Part shown: piece by piece, positions 35,541 to 48,589 of the stretch | Position numbering within the stretch: position 1 is the first letter of the stretch | How the letters are laid out: each line of letters opens with the position of its first letter | From: Liquidambar formosana | Lineage: Eukaryota > Streptophyta > Magnoliopsida > Saxifragales > Altingiaceae | Reading direction: 5' to 3' | Length of the DNA stretch: 64,000 nucleotides | NCBI GenBank assembly: GCA_039720395.1 | Contig: CM077823.1 | Coordinates: forward strand, 14,265,385-14,329,384 | Position numbers and translations under genes: made by a program | Notes under the pieces: model-generated | What the model was told of the DNA's origin: nothing | Database searches by the model: none | What the model saw: the letters and a program-made list of their open reading frames with translations, nothing else

Positions 35541-37578
35541 GGGGGTGGATGCACTAAATTTTATGAATTTTTTGAAAATTTTTTAATACCAGCCCGTTCT
35601 TACCCATTTTTGGGTTGCCTCGCACTCAAATATCAAATCCCTATATACCCTAAAATACTTTCACAAGGCAAAATATATAGAGAATCTCATTGTCATCAAA
35701 ATAGAGTCCCTTCATTATGTATAATAATATATATTTGTTATAACAATCAAATAGAAAAGGGCGCTTATGCGTGGGATGTTGAGAAAACGGGAGAGAAATG
35801 AGAGAGTGTGGGAAGAGAGAGAAATAATGATCATTAAAAAACAATATTAAGCGAAGTAATGAGACTTTTTGTTTGGAAAAAAATGATAGTTTATGTACAC
35901 AAATGTAAATAAAAAAAAATTCAATCCCTAATTATAACTTGGGGCCTTTCTTAAGTTTGTTTTCCTTAGAAAGTGAGACCTTCTTTTAGTTTTCTTTTCT
36001 TGTGAGGCCTTAGGCATGTAACTAATGTTCTAGCTTTAGAGGGATTTGGGTCCTCTAATGCTTCTTACAGAGTTGCAGAGGCTGAATATAGTAAAATCTA
36101 ATTTTGTTTGAGTTTGTATATAAAAAAACTACTCAATTAGGCATCATCTTATCCATATTGCATGGTGCCTAGTCCCTACTTGTGAACATTTTTTTGATTG
36201 GCTAGCCAAAAGGAAGAACAATTATTTAGCCAAAAGAAAGGTCCTTATTTTCTTGTAGGCTATATTAAGAATACAAGAAATAGAGCTTATGATATGCTTA
36301 TCCTCATTGGCTATACGTGTGGTGATAAAGACAAAGGCGGAAATATTAGTTGATAAGAATTCAGTTGCTTTGTAATATTAGTTCATTGGTGTGTTAGTGT
36401 GTAGTTTATATTTTTCCTTATCAGAGTGGATTTAAAATTTACCTCACCTCATGGTGATCTAAATTCACATGAAGAAGAATATGTATTTCTTTATTGATAC
36501 ATTATAATTTTATGGAAAATTTGTACTTCTTGATTGATGCATTACAATCATAGCTTTATGTATTTTCTTTTTGGTTTTACAAGGATAAATCAATTTTTGT
36601 AAGACATGCCTTAAATTGAATTTAAAAATAATTCAGATCAATAAATTTTGAGAACATTGAGTTCAGATATTTTTTATTGATGCAATATGTTTGTAACTCC
36701 ATTTATTTTCTTCTTTCACATTTCTCTCCAATTTTGAGTTACTTGTCATTTGTCAAAAGATTTGTCCTATACTCCTTTTTGTTGCTTTTTGGAATAGTGT
36801 TGGTCTCTGAACCCAAGCTAAGTTTATAAAAGCTTTATCCTATAATCCTAATTTACAGAATAGGTTTTATGTTCATTGTTAAGCCTAGTTATATACTGTG
36901 TACTAAGTATATGCTATAAATGATGCATTTAATAAAACCGTTTAGAATCTAAGTGGGTTCTCTTTGGTGATACTAGCTGCGTTTGTTGTTTGAACCTTGC
37001 CACTAGCCAGAGTATAGAAAAGAGACTCCTTGTGATCTAATAACTACAGAAACATGCATGTATGCTGTGTGATTTGTGTTGTGTTAATTGTATTTGGGTT
37101 GAGATATAGCTAATGTAGGGTGTGTTTCATAGATTATGGCTTTCATCTCTAGTTGAAGGAGATTGAAGGAGATTAATTGTATATTAGTTAACAAATAAAG
37201 TATTTTTTTATACCAAATGAAAAAAAAAAAATAAATTTTAATGAATTAGGATTTATATTCAAATACGGTGTGTTTATTTATTTGTTTTTTAATTAGAAGT
37301 ATATACTATTGTAAGTATTGGACCTTCAATAACACTCTTCGACTTGGAAATTCTTTTTTCATTTTTTTCCATTTTTTCTTTTAAATGATTTGTGTTTCCG
37401 AGCTTAGCAAAGATGTAATAAGATAACTAGCACTAATATCTCAGTATGTAGACGTGTATAATTTAAAACTTTGTATTTCTTTCCTATCTTAGTACTAGTT
37501 TTTTCTTTTGTTTTGTAGTATTCTTAGTGCATGTATAATTGAACAATATGTATGTTTAACTTGTGATAAGACTATAGA
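35541..37578. other. Non-coding interval
   Basis: AT-rich with no recognised gene. It may be the 5' part of the CACTA element whose transposase starts at about 37579, but no terminus was found. Confidence 0.45.
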
Positions 37579-39190
37579 GATGGATAAGAATTGGATGCAA
37601 CTCAATGATAGATTTGGTGATGACAATGAGGGCATGATAAATAATGATGAGAATAATGTTAAAGAGGTGCAGGAAATTCTAGAAAACATATATGCAGGAA
37701 CTTTATAGATACCTATATGGAGGAATCTTTTAATAGCCATGATTCTCATTGTTCAAAAGGGGAATAAGAGAAATTTGCTAGATTATTGAGGGATGCACAA
37801 CATGAACTATATCTGAGTTGTACAAAATTCTCATTGTTATCATTTCTTTTGAAGTTCCTTTATATTAAGATAATTAACCATTAGAACAACAAATTATTTG
37901 ACATGATGCTTGACTTGTTGAAGGAAGCACTCCCTCTTGGTGAGACATTACCAAAGTCTTATTATGAGGCCAAAAAGATCATGCAGGACTTGAGACTTGG
38001 CTACGAGATAATACATGTATGTATGCATGATTGTGTGTTATTTTGGAAAGAGCATGAAGATAAAGAAGAGTGTCCTAAATGTAGCGAGTCTAGATGGAAA
38101 GATGTTGAAAGTAAGCATAAAAGGATTCCTAAAAAATTTTGCATTATTTTCCACTAAGACCGAGGCTGCAAAGGTTATTCATGTCAAAGAAGACAGCTGC
38201 ATGTATGACGTGGCACAAAGAAAAACGTTTGGTCGAGGAAAATATCCTTCGGTATCCAGCTGACTCTCAAGCTTGGGGAGAATTTGGCAAAGAGCATAAG
38301 TGGTTTGCCCAAGAACCTCACAATGTCCAACTTGGCTTAGCAACCAATGGTTTGAATCCATTCGGTAACATGAGTAACTTTTACAGCATGTGGCCTGTTG
38401 TAGTAGTGCTTTACAATTTGCTACCTTGGAAGTGTATGAAAGAGCCTTTTTTTATGATGTCATTGCTTATACCTGGACCGAAGTCTCCAGGAAATGATAT
38501 CAATGTGTATCTGCAACCATTGATAGATGAGTTGAAAGAATCGTGGAAAAATGGTGTACATACATATAATGCCTCCACCGAAGAGAATTTTCATGTGCAT
38601 GTAGTCGTTTTATGGACTATAAATCACTTTCCTGCATATGCAACATATTTGGGTAGGTTTTTTGGCATGTCCTACTTGCAACACGGATACATGTTCTCAA
38701 TTATTACATAGTAAGATAGGTTACCTGTGCCATCGGCGTTATTTACCACCTGATCATAGCTAGCAAAAAGAAAAAACCTACAATGTTCGATAATAAAAAA
38801 GAGCACAGGTTACAACCCAAGGATTTATCTAGGGACGATGTGTTAGAACAACTAAATCATATCGAAGATGCAACATTTGGGAAGCCACCTGGTAAGAAGA
38901 AGAAAAAGTGTACTAAGTTGGAATTGAATTGGACAAAAAAAGAGTATTTTCTTCGGGTTGCTGTACTAGAGAACATAAAGTTGCGACATAATTTGAATGT
39001 CATGCACATTGAAAAGAACATATGTGATAATGTGTTAGGAACATTAATAAACATAGATGGAAATACAAAGGATACTTTGAAGGCTCGCATTGATTTGGAA
39101 GAATTGGGTATAAAGAACAAATTACACCTAAAATAGATCGGCACAAAGTATGAGATGCCATATACATATTCAAGGGTGGAATTGTGTAGC
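37579..39190 (+). pseudogene. CACTA (En/Spm) TnpD-type transposase remnant
   Basis: Broken frames in order. An N-terminal acidic segment starts MDKNWMQLNDRFGDDNEG. Then LPKSYYEAKKIMQDLRLGYE and a zinc-like ECPKCSESRWK (37903-38157), and NILRYPADSQAWGEF with LLIPGPKSPGNDINVYLQPL and NASTEENFHVH (38139-38711). Last is a C-terminal part with IKLRHNLNVMHIEKNICDNV (38783-39136). These match the conserved blocks of plant CACTA transposases, which excise elements by recognising CACTA ends. At least three frame changes and stops separate the pieces, and homology ends near 39190. No termini are seen beside it. Confidence 0.85.
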
Positions 39191-40944
39191 GGGTTACATT
39201 GGGCTGTAACCAAGGTAGCCTACCCAATTTTTTTTTTTTTTTTTTTACTTGTCTAATTTTGTTGGACTTTAATATTAGTCTAGGTTAAATAAATAGAAAA
39301 CCAACCCAAAATCTAAAGCAGCCGAGACTAAAGCACCTCAAAATCAAAACAAAGAAGGGGAAATGGGAGAAGGGATATCAGTTGGCCCGCCTGCTGCACA
39401 TGGGCTGCTCATCTACTCTTTCTACAACGTTGTTTCTCTCAATCTAAACAAAAGAGAACAGGTAAAAGAAGAAAAACAGGGGAAAAGCTAATTACAATCT
39501 TGTTTTTCTCGATCTAAACAAAAGACATCAGGTAAAAAAAAAAGGGAGGGGGGGGGGGGAAGCTAAACATTGGGTTTTTTCTATTGGGATTTGGCTTGTG
39601 ATTTGGGAAGCTTCTCAAAATCTCTCAATTCTTTCACCGTGACATCGCCGGCAACGTCAACGATTAATGCTGTCCGGCAGTAAGATTTTCAATCTTTTTT
39701 TTTTTTTTTTTTTGGATTTTATTGTACTTATCATTTTTTTTTTGTTGGGTTCTCTCTCCTCCTTTACTCTACAGGCTTACGCACTACTCCTTAGACCATG
39801 AGAGTTGAGACCAGCAAATACGGCAGGGTCGTGAAAATCTTTAACTATGGTAAGAAGATTTCTTTTTTTTTTTTTGCTAGAAAAAATCTAAAACAAAAAA
39901 ATAAGGGAACAACGAACAAGAAGAATGTCTGAATGTGTTATCAATCATAAGAATACATTTCTTTTTCCTTTTGCATTGATCTGATTTTTATTTTATTTTT
40001 TTATTTGGGTTTTCTTGTATTTTTTTTGTTTAACAAATTTTTTGTTTTTTTTTTTTTGTTTTCTCATCTTACAAAAGGCAGAGTCGCAAAGAAAAGAGAG
40101 CCTACTGGGTTTGTTTATTCCGACATGAGTTCTTCATAATATTAAATAATAATTAGTATTGTTGTTGATTTTTTTGGGGTTAAATGTATTCTTTGTTTAC
40201 AAAGAACTTATTTCAAGAATGTGGTTTATACTACATGCCCATGCTCTCTTTGTTTTTTTTTTTTTTTTTTTTTGAAATTATATACACATGTTCTTATATT
40301 TTATGCACTTATTTTATTTATTTTTTTGTTTTTTGTTTTTTCTCGTCTTACATAGTGGAGTGATTTTATATTACATAATGATTTTCATAATCTTAAATGG
40401 GTGAATCTTTTCAAGACCCGAAATTTCAAAAGAATGCTAAACGTGTTAATGCGCTATCATTGTGCTAGCTTTATTAGCTTATTTAGGGAATTCTGGTTTT
40501 GAAATTCGTAATGCTCTGACGCTCTCGCCTCTCAATTGCTCACTCTTCCACTTATTGTACATTACATGTAATATTATTTAGCCATTGTTCATATTCATTA
40601 TTCAGTTTTTTTATTTTCTATTTTAGTCTAATTAGTTTATTAAATTAAGCTAATAAAATATTTGTAGTGATGATAGGAAGTTTGGGGTGAGCCAATTGAA
40701 AGCCCTATTTGTGATTGATTGTTGTAGAATGGTTCTAGGAGGTTAGGGGTGAGCCAATTGAAAACCTTCATTGTGATTGATTTTAGTAGTATAGGTTCTT
40801 GGAGGTTAGGGCTGAACCAATTGAAAACCCTTTTTGTTTTATATATTTTTTTATGATGATATTTAAAAAAAAAAAAATGAATGTCACCTTTAAAATTTAT
40901 GTTAACTAATTTTCTTTTAATTCTTACTTTCTTAGGTTATTAAT
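39191..40944. other. Non-coding interval with T-tracts
   Basis: Many long poly-T runs (39229-39246, 39695-39713, 40252-40273). It may be untranslated leader and intron sequence of the hAT gene that follows, since 'ctctacag|gctta' and 'atgg|taagaa' splice-like sites occur near 39770-39850, but this is not supported by coding sequence. Confidence 0.4.
40676..40832. repeat. 62-bp tandem repeat, about 2.5 copies
   Basis: The unit contains 'ggaagtttggggtgagccaattgaaaaccct' and 'gtgattgattgt'. The 'gtgagccaattgaaa' landmark lies near 40686, 40748 and 40810. Confidence 0.8.
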
Positions 40945-43288
40945 ATGATGGATCAACAAGGTAAGAAAATAAAAAAAATATTTATTCTTTCTTTAAACTA
41001 ATTAGTAATATATTAAAACAACATGATACACCTTATACATCCAATGTTGATACTAATTTCTAATGAGCAACCTCTATCTTAATCTTAAAGAGTTGTTCCT
41101 TCTCAATCTCAAAGAGTTGAATTTGATGATACTTCTCTTCAACAGGATCCAGGGTTACGCATTCTGATTTGTCAACATCCGATTAATGAACAAGATGAGT
41201 TTAGACAAGCATATATGAAAGCAAGGCCATATCAACCTTTTCATCAAGAGTATCCACTGTATAAATTTGGAAAAGAATTTTGTCGATTTTAATATTCTTG
41301 GTTCAAAGAATTTCCTTAGTCAGAGTATTCACCTTCAAAGGATGCAGTGTTTTGTTTTTCATGTTATCTTTTTGAAAATGAAAGGTCAAACCAAATCATT
41401 TTTATTGTTGAAGGGTTTAAAAATTGGAAGATAGTTCATGAAGGTGATAAATATGTCTTTTTTACGCATGTAGGAGTTGCCCATTCACCACATAATAATA
41501 CTGTTGAATATGTGAATGGTTTGAAGAATATTACTCGACATATTAACAAAGTAATCAATGCATAAACTACTAAAGAAATTCAAAAGAACATGTTATGGCT
41601 AGCAACAACAATTGATAGCATTCGATGGCTTGTTTTTCAATCATGTGTTTTAAGAGGTCATGATAAATCTGAGGATTCCAACAACCGTGGAAATTTCATT
41701 GATTTGATAAAGTTTATGGCAAAGTTGAGAGTTGATATTGATGATGTTTTCTTTGAAAAAGTTCCAAAAAAATGTAAAGGACACCTCACTAATGATACAA
41801 AAAGAGATATTGCATATTTTTGCTAATAAAGTGAGAAACAAAATCTGTGATGAAGTTAAGGATGCTAAATTTTCTATTCTTATTGATAAAGCAAAAGATG
41901 AATCTAATAGAGAATAAATGGCCATTATCTTGAGATTTGTTGATGTTGATGGTTTCTTACGAGAGCGTTTTTTTTGAGATTGTGCATGTTTCAAACACAA
42001 CTGTAGCAACTCTTAAACAAGAGATATCAAATGTTCTCTTTCATTTCAATCTGCAAATTCAGAATATATGAGGTTAAGGGTATGATGGTGTAAGCAATAT
42101 GTGTGGTGCATGGAATGGGTTACAGGCCCTATTTCTTAGGGAATGTCCATGTGCATATTATATATATTGTTTTGCTCATCGACTCCAACTAGCATTAGTT
42201 GCGACTGCTCAAGATGAGATTTCTATTTGGAAATTTTTTTCAAAGTTAACTTGTATTGTCAATCTTATTAGTGCTCCCAAACGTTATCAAAAGTTACAAT
42301 TTGCTCAAGTCATTGAAATTGCTAATATGGTAGCTACTAGTGAATGTGAGACGGGTAAACGGGCCAATCAGATAGGCTTTTTGCATCATGTTGGAACTAC
42401 CTGTTGGAGTTCTCATTATGATTCTATTATCAGCTTGATAGATATGTATGGTGCAATATGTATAGTTCTTAACAGTTTGGTTGTAGAGGGATCCTCACAG
42501 ACAATACGTGGGGAAGCCGGTAATGCTTTAAAGGCGATGAAGTTCTTTGAATTTCTATTTGGCTTGTATTTAATGAATAAAATTATGGCAATCACTAATA
42601 TGCTTTGTAAAGCTTTGCAATACAAATCTCTAAACATCTTAAATGCTATGAAAAAAGTCTAAAATGTAAAAGCAGTTCTGTAAACTTTGAGACAAGATGG
42701 TTAGGATACTCTTATTATATATGCTTGTGGAGTTAATTTGTAGAGAGAATGAAATTAATATACTTGATATGGATGCTCGCTACAAAAGGGTTCGTTCTTG
42801 TCAAGAAAAAGACCATATCTCTGTCAAGCATCATTACCACACTGATATATTCAATGTGACTATAGATCGTCAGTTAATGGAATTGAATAACATATTCAAC
42901 GAGGGAGTAAGTGGAACTCTTTACCCTTAGCTCGGCTTTGGAACCTAAGAATGGTTTTAAATCATTTAAAATTGATGATATTTGTAGATTTGCAAATAAA
43001 TTTTATCCTGATGATTTCACTAATCAAGATATGCATTACTTGAGATCTCAGTTGCAACATTATGAGATTGATGTACCTCATCATCATAAATTTTAAAATA
43101 TGTCTACAATTTTTGAATTGTGCAGAGGATTGATTGAAACTGAGAAGCAAAAGGATTACTATCATATTGATAGGTTGATTTGTTTTGTTTTGACTCATCT
43201 TGTTTACACTACAACTATGGAACGAGCCTTTTCAGATATGAAACTTTCTAAATTTGCAATTCGTAACAAGATGGGTGATGAGAGATAA
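40945..43288 (+). pseudogene. hAT transposase with TTF-type zinc finger, decayed
   Basis: A short first exon, MMDQQG, may precede an intron at 40961. From about 41090 broken frames read DPGLRILICQHPINEQDEFR, then a TTF-type zinc-finger segment (DAVFCFSCYLF). A DUF4371-like transposase core follows (ATTIDSIRWLVFQ; KFSILIDKAKDES; CFAHRLQLALVATAQDE; HHVGTTCWSSHYDSI). The C-terminal hAT dimerisation region ends VYTTTMERAFSDMKLSKFAI then RNKMGDER and stop at 43286-43288. The layout is that of plant TTF-zinc-finger/hAT-dimerisation proteins. In-frame stops (near 41290, 41563, 41825, 41916, 42662) and frameshifts make it non-functional. The Copia element at 43403 inserted 114 bp after its stop. Confidence 0.85.
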
Positions 43289-43402
43289 TATGATATCTTT
43301 TTTAGGCTAATTTAAATTCCTAAATACATTAACTGGCATTTGATATTTTATGTTCATAAATTTTAAAAGGCATGAATGATACATTAACTTTCCATGAGTT
43401 TA

Positions 43403-43627
43403 TATTAGGAAAGAAGGCATACTCTTCTCATCAAGATCCACAATCACCAAATCATCACCTTAATTTGCTGCTTGTATTTGTCAATCTTATTCCTTAATTT
43501 AGGCTCTGTACAATTGAATTTCCCTTTTGCTGGCTTGCATATTTTGTATAAATATTTGTTCACAATATCAATGTAATCTATTCACTTCTTTATCATTCCT
43601 TATTCTTAAATCTGCTTTGGTTCTTTA
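43403..43627 (+). repeat. 5' LTR of the short Copia element
   Basis: Starts TATTAGGAAAGAAGGCA and ends TTTGGTTCTTTA. It carries 'tttgtataaatatttg', a likely TATA box. It has the same length as the 3' copy. The ends do not follow the usual TG...CA rule. Confidence 0.93.
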
Positions 43628-43789
43628 TGGTATCAGAGCATTATAAGCTCCCATGAGTCTTCTAAAAAGACCCTAAACCTTTCATCTCTTTCATTAAAAT
43701 TCTCCTCTCATTATGGCTGAAAAGAACACAACCACATCTTCTCTTAATTAACCAATTATCACTGTCTCCCAGCCAAAGCCATCTTATTG

Positions 43790-44430
43790 TCCTCAACTCA
43801 ACACAATTGCTTGTTAAGTTAACTCCTGAAAACTATCCTTCATGGAAGGCTCAGTTTGATTCATTGTTCTTTGGCTATGATATGCTCGGATACATCGACG
43901 GATCGAAACCCTATCCACCTGTTGAGTTGACAAATGAAGGAAAGCAAATCCCTAACCTGGAGTTCACTCTATGTCAAAGACAAGACAACGTTTTCGTTTA
44001 TAGTATTCACTCATCTTCTTTGATCGAGTAATACTAATGGCCAGTTCATCAAAAACTACTGCTGAAGCGTAGAATAGCCTTGCAAAATATTATGCTAACT
44101 CGTCCTCTTCTTGGATTATGGGGTTGACGGATCAACTTTCTAAAGGACGAGGAACAAGATTTATTGCTGAATATATCAGTTTCATTCGTGGGATCGCTGA
44201 TGAACTTGCTATCATTGGCTCACCAGTACCAAACCCCAATCTCATTCTTTATGTTTTGAATGGAGTTGGCCCTGACTTTAAGGAACTCACTGTTGCAATT
44301 AGAGCGCAAGACACTGTCATAGGCTTTGAGGGGCTTCATGACAAACTTGTGGAATATAAATCATTCCTCAAGCATGTAGAAAGCAACCCTGTTAATATAA
44401 CTGCTAATGCTGCTCGTTTCAATCTATAGC
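43790..44430 (+). pseudogene. Copia gag remnant
   Basis: LTPENYPSWKAQFDSLFFGY and YIDGSKPYPP (43807-44031) are typical of the Copia gag N-terminus. ISFIRGIADELAIIGSPVPN and LNGVGPDFKELTVAIRAQD (44118-44429) come from the later capsid region. A stop near 44029 and a shift separate the two, and the zinc-knuckle region near 44550 is degenerate (it reads through 'tgttaatattgcgaaaaaatc'). Confidence 0.85.
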
Positions 44431-44611
44431 GATAGGGAAATCAATTTTAGAGAAAATATTCCCAAAACCGCAACAACCAAGGTGGTCAGCGCTATAACAA
44501 CATCAACAACAATAATCAGGGAAACAACTCCAACAAAGGCTCTACTGTGATCTGTTAATATTGCGAAAAAATCATTTTCCTTCTTTGTTTCCCTTAAATT
44601 AGCTTAATAAA

Positions 44612-46690
44612 GTGAATGATTTTACTCTTTCAAAATGGGCAGCAATCTCTCATTCCCTTACATCACTCCATTTTAAAAACTCTTCTCAAATTGTGCCATC
44701 AAATTTGCTATCTTCCTTTTCACCTTCCACACGTTCCTTTTATCCTCCTCCAGCAACCTCATCCCATGATCTACCAGACAACATCCCCATTAATTCTCCA
44801 CCATCAACTCAGTGTGAAAATGGTATCTCATCCCCTACCCCAAATCATGCTCCCTTAAATTCCTCCACATCTTTCCCTTCATTTATGTCCATATTTGATG
44901 CCTCCTTTCCATCCCAGTCTCCTTCTATTCCTAACATTGTATACGCTAGTGGTCTTCCTTTGGTTGTGGATCTTAATTTGGAAACTTCTCTAACTAATGC
45001 GTTTCTTTCTCCCTCCACAAATGATGGTACTCCTAGGCTTGTTACTTCTCCATCTCAGCCCGTCCAAGGTGCTGACCCTATCAACACCCATACTATGACC
45101 ACCTACTCCAAGAACAATATTTTCAAACCTTTAACCAAATTTTCCTATGCCACTTCTAAATATCCTCTTCCTCAAACTTTGGAACCTACCTTAGTTTTTC
45201 AAGCTTTTACCAATCCCAAATAAAAAGAAGCTTTGTGTAAAGAGCTTAATGCTATCATTCGAAATGGAACTTGGGAACGTGTTCCTCGTCACCTCAATTA
45301 GAATATCGTCGGGTGCAAGTGGGTCTTTCGAGTTAAGCGACGACCTGATGGTAGCATTGATCGCTATAAAGCTTGGCTTGTTGCAAAGGGTTTTAACTAA
45401 CGTCCAGGAATTGACTTTCATGAGACATTCAACCCTATTGTCAAGCCTACTACTATTTGCATAGTTCTCACACTTGCTCTTTCTCATGGTTGGCATATTC
45501 ATCAGTTGGATGTAAACAATGCCTTTCTTCATTAGCATTTATCTAAGGAGGTATTTTTGTCTTAACCCCCAGGTTTTGTCGATAGTACTCGGCCTCATCA
45601 TGTTTGTTTGCTTCATTATTCACTTTATGGTCTCAAGCAAGCTCCCGGTGCTTGGTTTCAAGAATTGAAGAATTTTATCATCTCTCGTGGTTTGTCTAAC
45701 TCCGAGAGCGACACCACCCTCTTTATATATTCTAAAGATAAACTCACTATATACCTTTTTGTTTATATTGATGATTTATCAATTACAGGAAATTCTTTAA
45801 TCTTCTTTATACAAATTGTTGAGGCTTTTTCAACCGATTCTCCATCAAAGATCTCGGTTCCCTTTATTATTTCTTAGGGGTTGAAGTCATTCTCACTGCC
45901 TTAGATTATTTGTGTTCTAACATAAATACATCTATGACCTTTTCACATATTTCAACATAAAAGGCTTGAAGGAGTCCGTGACACCAACCGACTCCTCTAC
46001 CCACTTGCTTTTTTTGAATGGTACACCTCCCACCGATGCCACTAGCTACCACAACTTAATTGGTGGTATGCAATACCTCTCACTTTCTCAGCCTAATATT
46101 GCTTACCTTGTCAATAAGTTAGCTCAATTCATGCATGCCCACATGCAAACACACTAGATTGCTACCAAATATCTTCTCTGTTACCTGAAGCACACCATCT
46201 CATATGGGTTGTTTGTCCGCCACTCACAACCACTCCACCTTATGGCTTACTCTGATGCTGATTGGGTGGGAAATCGTGATGATTGCACTTCAATCTCTGT
46301 TTATATTATCTTCTTTGGGTCCAATCTTGTTTCATGGTGCTCCAAAAAGTAAAGAATCATAGCCAAGTCATCCACTGAAATCGAATATCGCTCCATCGCT
46401 TCCCTTGCTGCCAAGCTCACTTGGGTCACCAATCTACTTTTTGAACTTAGTGTTTATCCTACTCAGCCTCCACTTCTCCTATGTGACAATCTTGGTGCTA
46501 CATACTTGTGCACCAATCCTGTCTTTCACTTTCGCATAAAGCATATTGTTCTTGACTATCATTTTGTGCGTGATAAAGTATCCACTAGCTCTTTCATTAT
46601 TGCTCATGTCTCAACTCATGATCAACTTGCCCATTTTCTTACAAAGCCTTTGGCCAAGTCACGGTTCAAACTTCTTTATTCCAAGATCAG
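44612..46690 (+). pseudogene. Copia linker, RT and RNase H remnant
   Basis: The frame 44612-45223 is Ser/Pro-rich and ends with the segment that normally joins integrase to RT. RT follows in other frames: GCKWVFRVKRRPDGSIDRYK near 45310, LHYSLYGLKQAPGAWFQ near 45605, and an intact YIDD catalytic box at 45763-45774. RNase H includes LMAYSDADWVGNRDD near 46243 and a late DQLAHFLTKPL at 46620-46655. Stops (for example near 45226, 45298 and 45562) break the chain. No integrase sequence lies between gag and this linker. Confidence 0.85.
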
Positions 46691-46723
46691 TGTTTTTGAT
46701 GGAAGCACGATCTTACGGGGGCA

Positions 46724-46948
46724 TATTAGGAAAGAAAGCATACTCTCCTCATCAAGATCCACAATCACCGAATCATCACATTAATTTACTGCTTGTATTT
46801 GTCAATCTTATTATTTAATTTAGGCTATGTACAATTGACTTTCCCTTTTGCTGGCTTGCATATTTTGTATAAATATCCGTTCACAATATCAATGTAATCT
46901 ATTCACTTCTTTATCATTCCTTATTCTCAAATCTGCTTTGGCTCTTTA
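46724..46948 (+). repeat. 3' LTR of the short Copia element
   Basis: 225 bp, directly followed by the target duplication GTTTA. It aligns without visible gaps to 43403-43627. Confidence 0.93.
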
Positions 46949-46953
46949 GTTTA

Positions 46954-47182
46954 AAAATTGGTAAAGGTTTAAAAAGAACAAACCTTAGGCTAGTGAGTGT
47001 TCGGATCTTGCAGTGATTGAGGAAGAGAGACCTGTCAACTCCACCAGAATGTCATTTGAGGGAGAATGTGATGCTGCATCATTTTCCCTGGCTGCGATTG
47101 TGATGGGGAGGGTCGTAAGTATCAAATCCATCGACGGTGAGTATCAGATCCCGACAGTGAGTGTCAAATCCGCTGGAATATT
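46954..47182. other. Short flank between two Copia elements
   Basis: 229 bp containing repeated 'gagtatcagatcc', 'gagtgtcaaatcc' and 'aagtatcaaatcc' phrases. It continues after 56884 ('attgactgggatggagaagg'). It is pre-insertion sequence of unknown identity. Confidence 0.5.
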
Positions 47183-48490
47183 TGTTGAACCTAACGTTAT
47201 TTGACCAAGGGCATATTCGAGATTTTGATGATAACAAAGGATCGATGTTAATACTAATGGTTTAAATGACAGATATTAATCAAAGCTAGGTATTTAAGCA
47301 CATGGATCCAAATGAAGCACAAAGACATATCCATGACATTGAACTCAAAACACATGCTCAAAACATCAAGGACAATCAAGTATAAGCACTATATGAGCGT
47401 AAAAAGCACACGAAAGACCTAAAATCACTCAAGACCACATTAATGAAGACTTTATAGGCTACGAGTGAGATTTTAGGTTTTTAATGTACTTGGTTGCTCA
47501 AAAATTGCTCCAATTACCTAGATGGACCTTAGGACCTTTGGTTGAACTAATTTTATCATTTGCATAAGGCCTAAGTTGAAGTTTTTGGACTGAGTTGATC
47601 AAAACATTTGAAAAATCTATTTTAGTTTGCTTCTGACCAATTCAGTCGACTCAAACTCATTTCAGTTGACTCAATTGTCCAGTATAGCTCCTCATTTGTG
47701 TCTTCTAATTTTGCCTAAATTAGTCAACTGAATTCCTAATTCAGTTGACTGATTGGGCAAATCAGTTGACTGAATTAAGTTTCAGTCGATTGAATTAAGA
47801 TTCAATCAACTGATTCTACGATATCAGAACTCTAACGACTAGTTTTTGAAGGGTTGTTGGGTGCATTTAATGCCACCAAACGGCTCTTTCCTAGCATTTA
47901 TTGCTTCAAATGGTCATATTATTCAAAATGCTTATATAAACAATGATTTAAACACATTTATGATCACCAATACAAGAGCATTCATTGTTATCAATTTTCT
48001 AGCCCCAAATTCATCAAAAAGCATTTATTGAGCAATCAATTAGAAGAGAGCTAAGCTATTGTTTTATGTGTAATTCATTCTTGAAGAGAGTCTCTTTGTA
48101 CACAATCTCATCTTCTACATTCTTGTAATCAAGGGTTAGTGATAACTCTAAGTTTAGCACTTGAAAAAGTGTTATTGAGCAAGTGTTAGGTGAAAACACT
48201 TGGATTGTAAAGGTTTGCTGCTCCACTTTGAAGGAGAGTGATAGTGGATTGGTGAATCCTCAAACGAGCCCTTGAGGCGAGGACATAAGCAGGAAGTTGA
48301 ACTTGGTTATATTGTTTGCATTCTCTTCCTCTTAATCTCTTTATTATTACTTGTTTTTACATTTATTCCCACTTGCAATAATTTGATTTCCCACTTGCAA
48401 TAATCTAATTTTAAATTGTTATTAATTTTTAATTTGGCAAAAAGAAAAGACCCTATTCACCCCCTCTAGGGTTGTATACTTGCGATAACA
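47183..48490 (+). repeat. 5' LTR of the SIRE-like element
   Basis: TGTTGAACC...GCGATAACA. It contains the TTCAGTCGACTGA-type palindrome cluster at 47636-47812, longer here than in the 3' LTR. The end 'accccctctagggttgtat' matches, in inverse, the LTR at 31045. Confidence 0.92.
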
Positions 48491-48492
48491 AT

Positions 48493-48504
48493 TGGTATAA
48501 GAGC
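48493..48504 (+). other. Primer-binding site (initiator Met tRNA)
   Basis: TGGTATAAGAGC two bases after the LTR; one base differs from the canonical TGGTATCAGAGC. Confidence 0.85.
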
Positions 48505-48589
48505 TTAAGCTCTTGCATTTGATATATTTGTCTTGCGAGGAACAATACGGCTAACTATAGTGGTAACGGATTCACCAAAGGATAATCAT

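Larger units (their letters stand above)
43403..46948 (+). mobile_element. Short Ty1/Copia element lacking integrase, 3.5 kb
   Basis: Bounded by two 225-bp LTRs (43403-43627 and 46724-46948) and a perfect 5-bp target duplication, GTTTA (43398-43402 and 46949-46953). The primer site TGGTATCAGAGC starts at 43628, adjoining the LTR; the purine tract ACGGGGGCA precedes the right LTR. gag, RT and RNase H remnants are present, but protease and integrase are gone. It is therefore an internally deleted, non-autonomous copy. The LTRs differ at a modest number of positions by eye. Confidence 0.95.

Noticed and set aside
15322..40672. A giant CACTA element running from the terminus at 15322 to 'tttgtagtg' at about 40664-40672, including the transposase at 37.6 kb.
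   Set aside because: The three bases outside the ends differ (GTA against ATG), the subterminal repeats do not match, and unrelated insertions fill the middle. The TGTAGTG string is too short to count.
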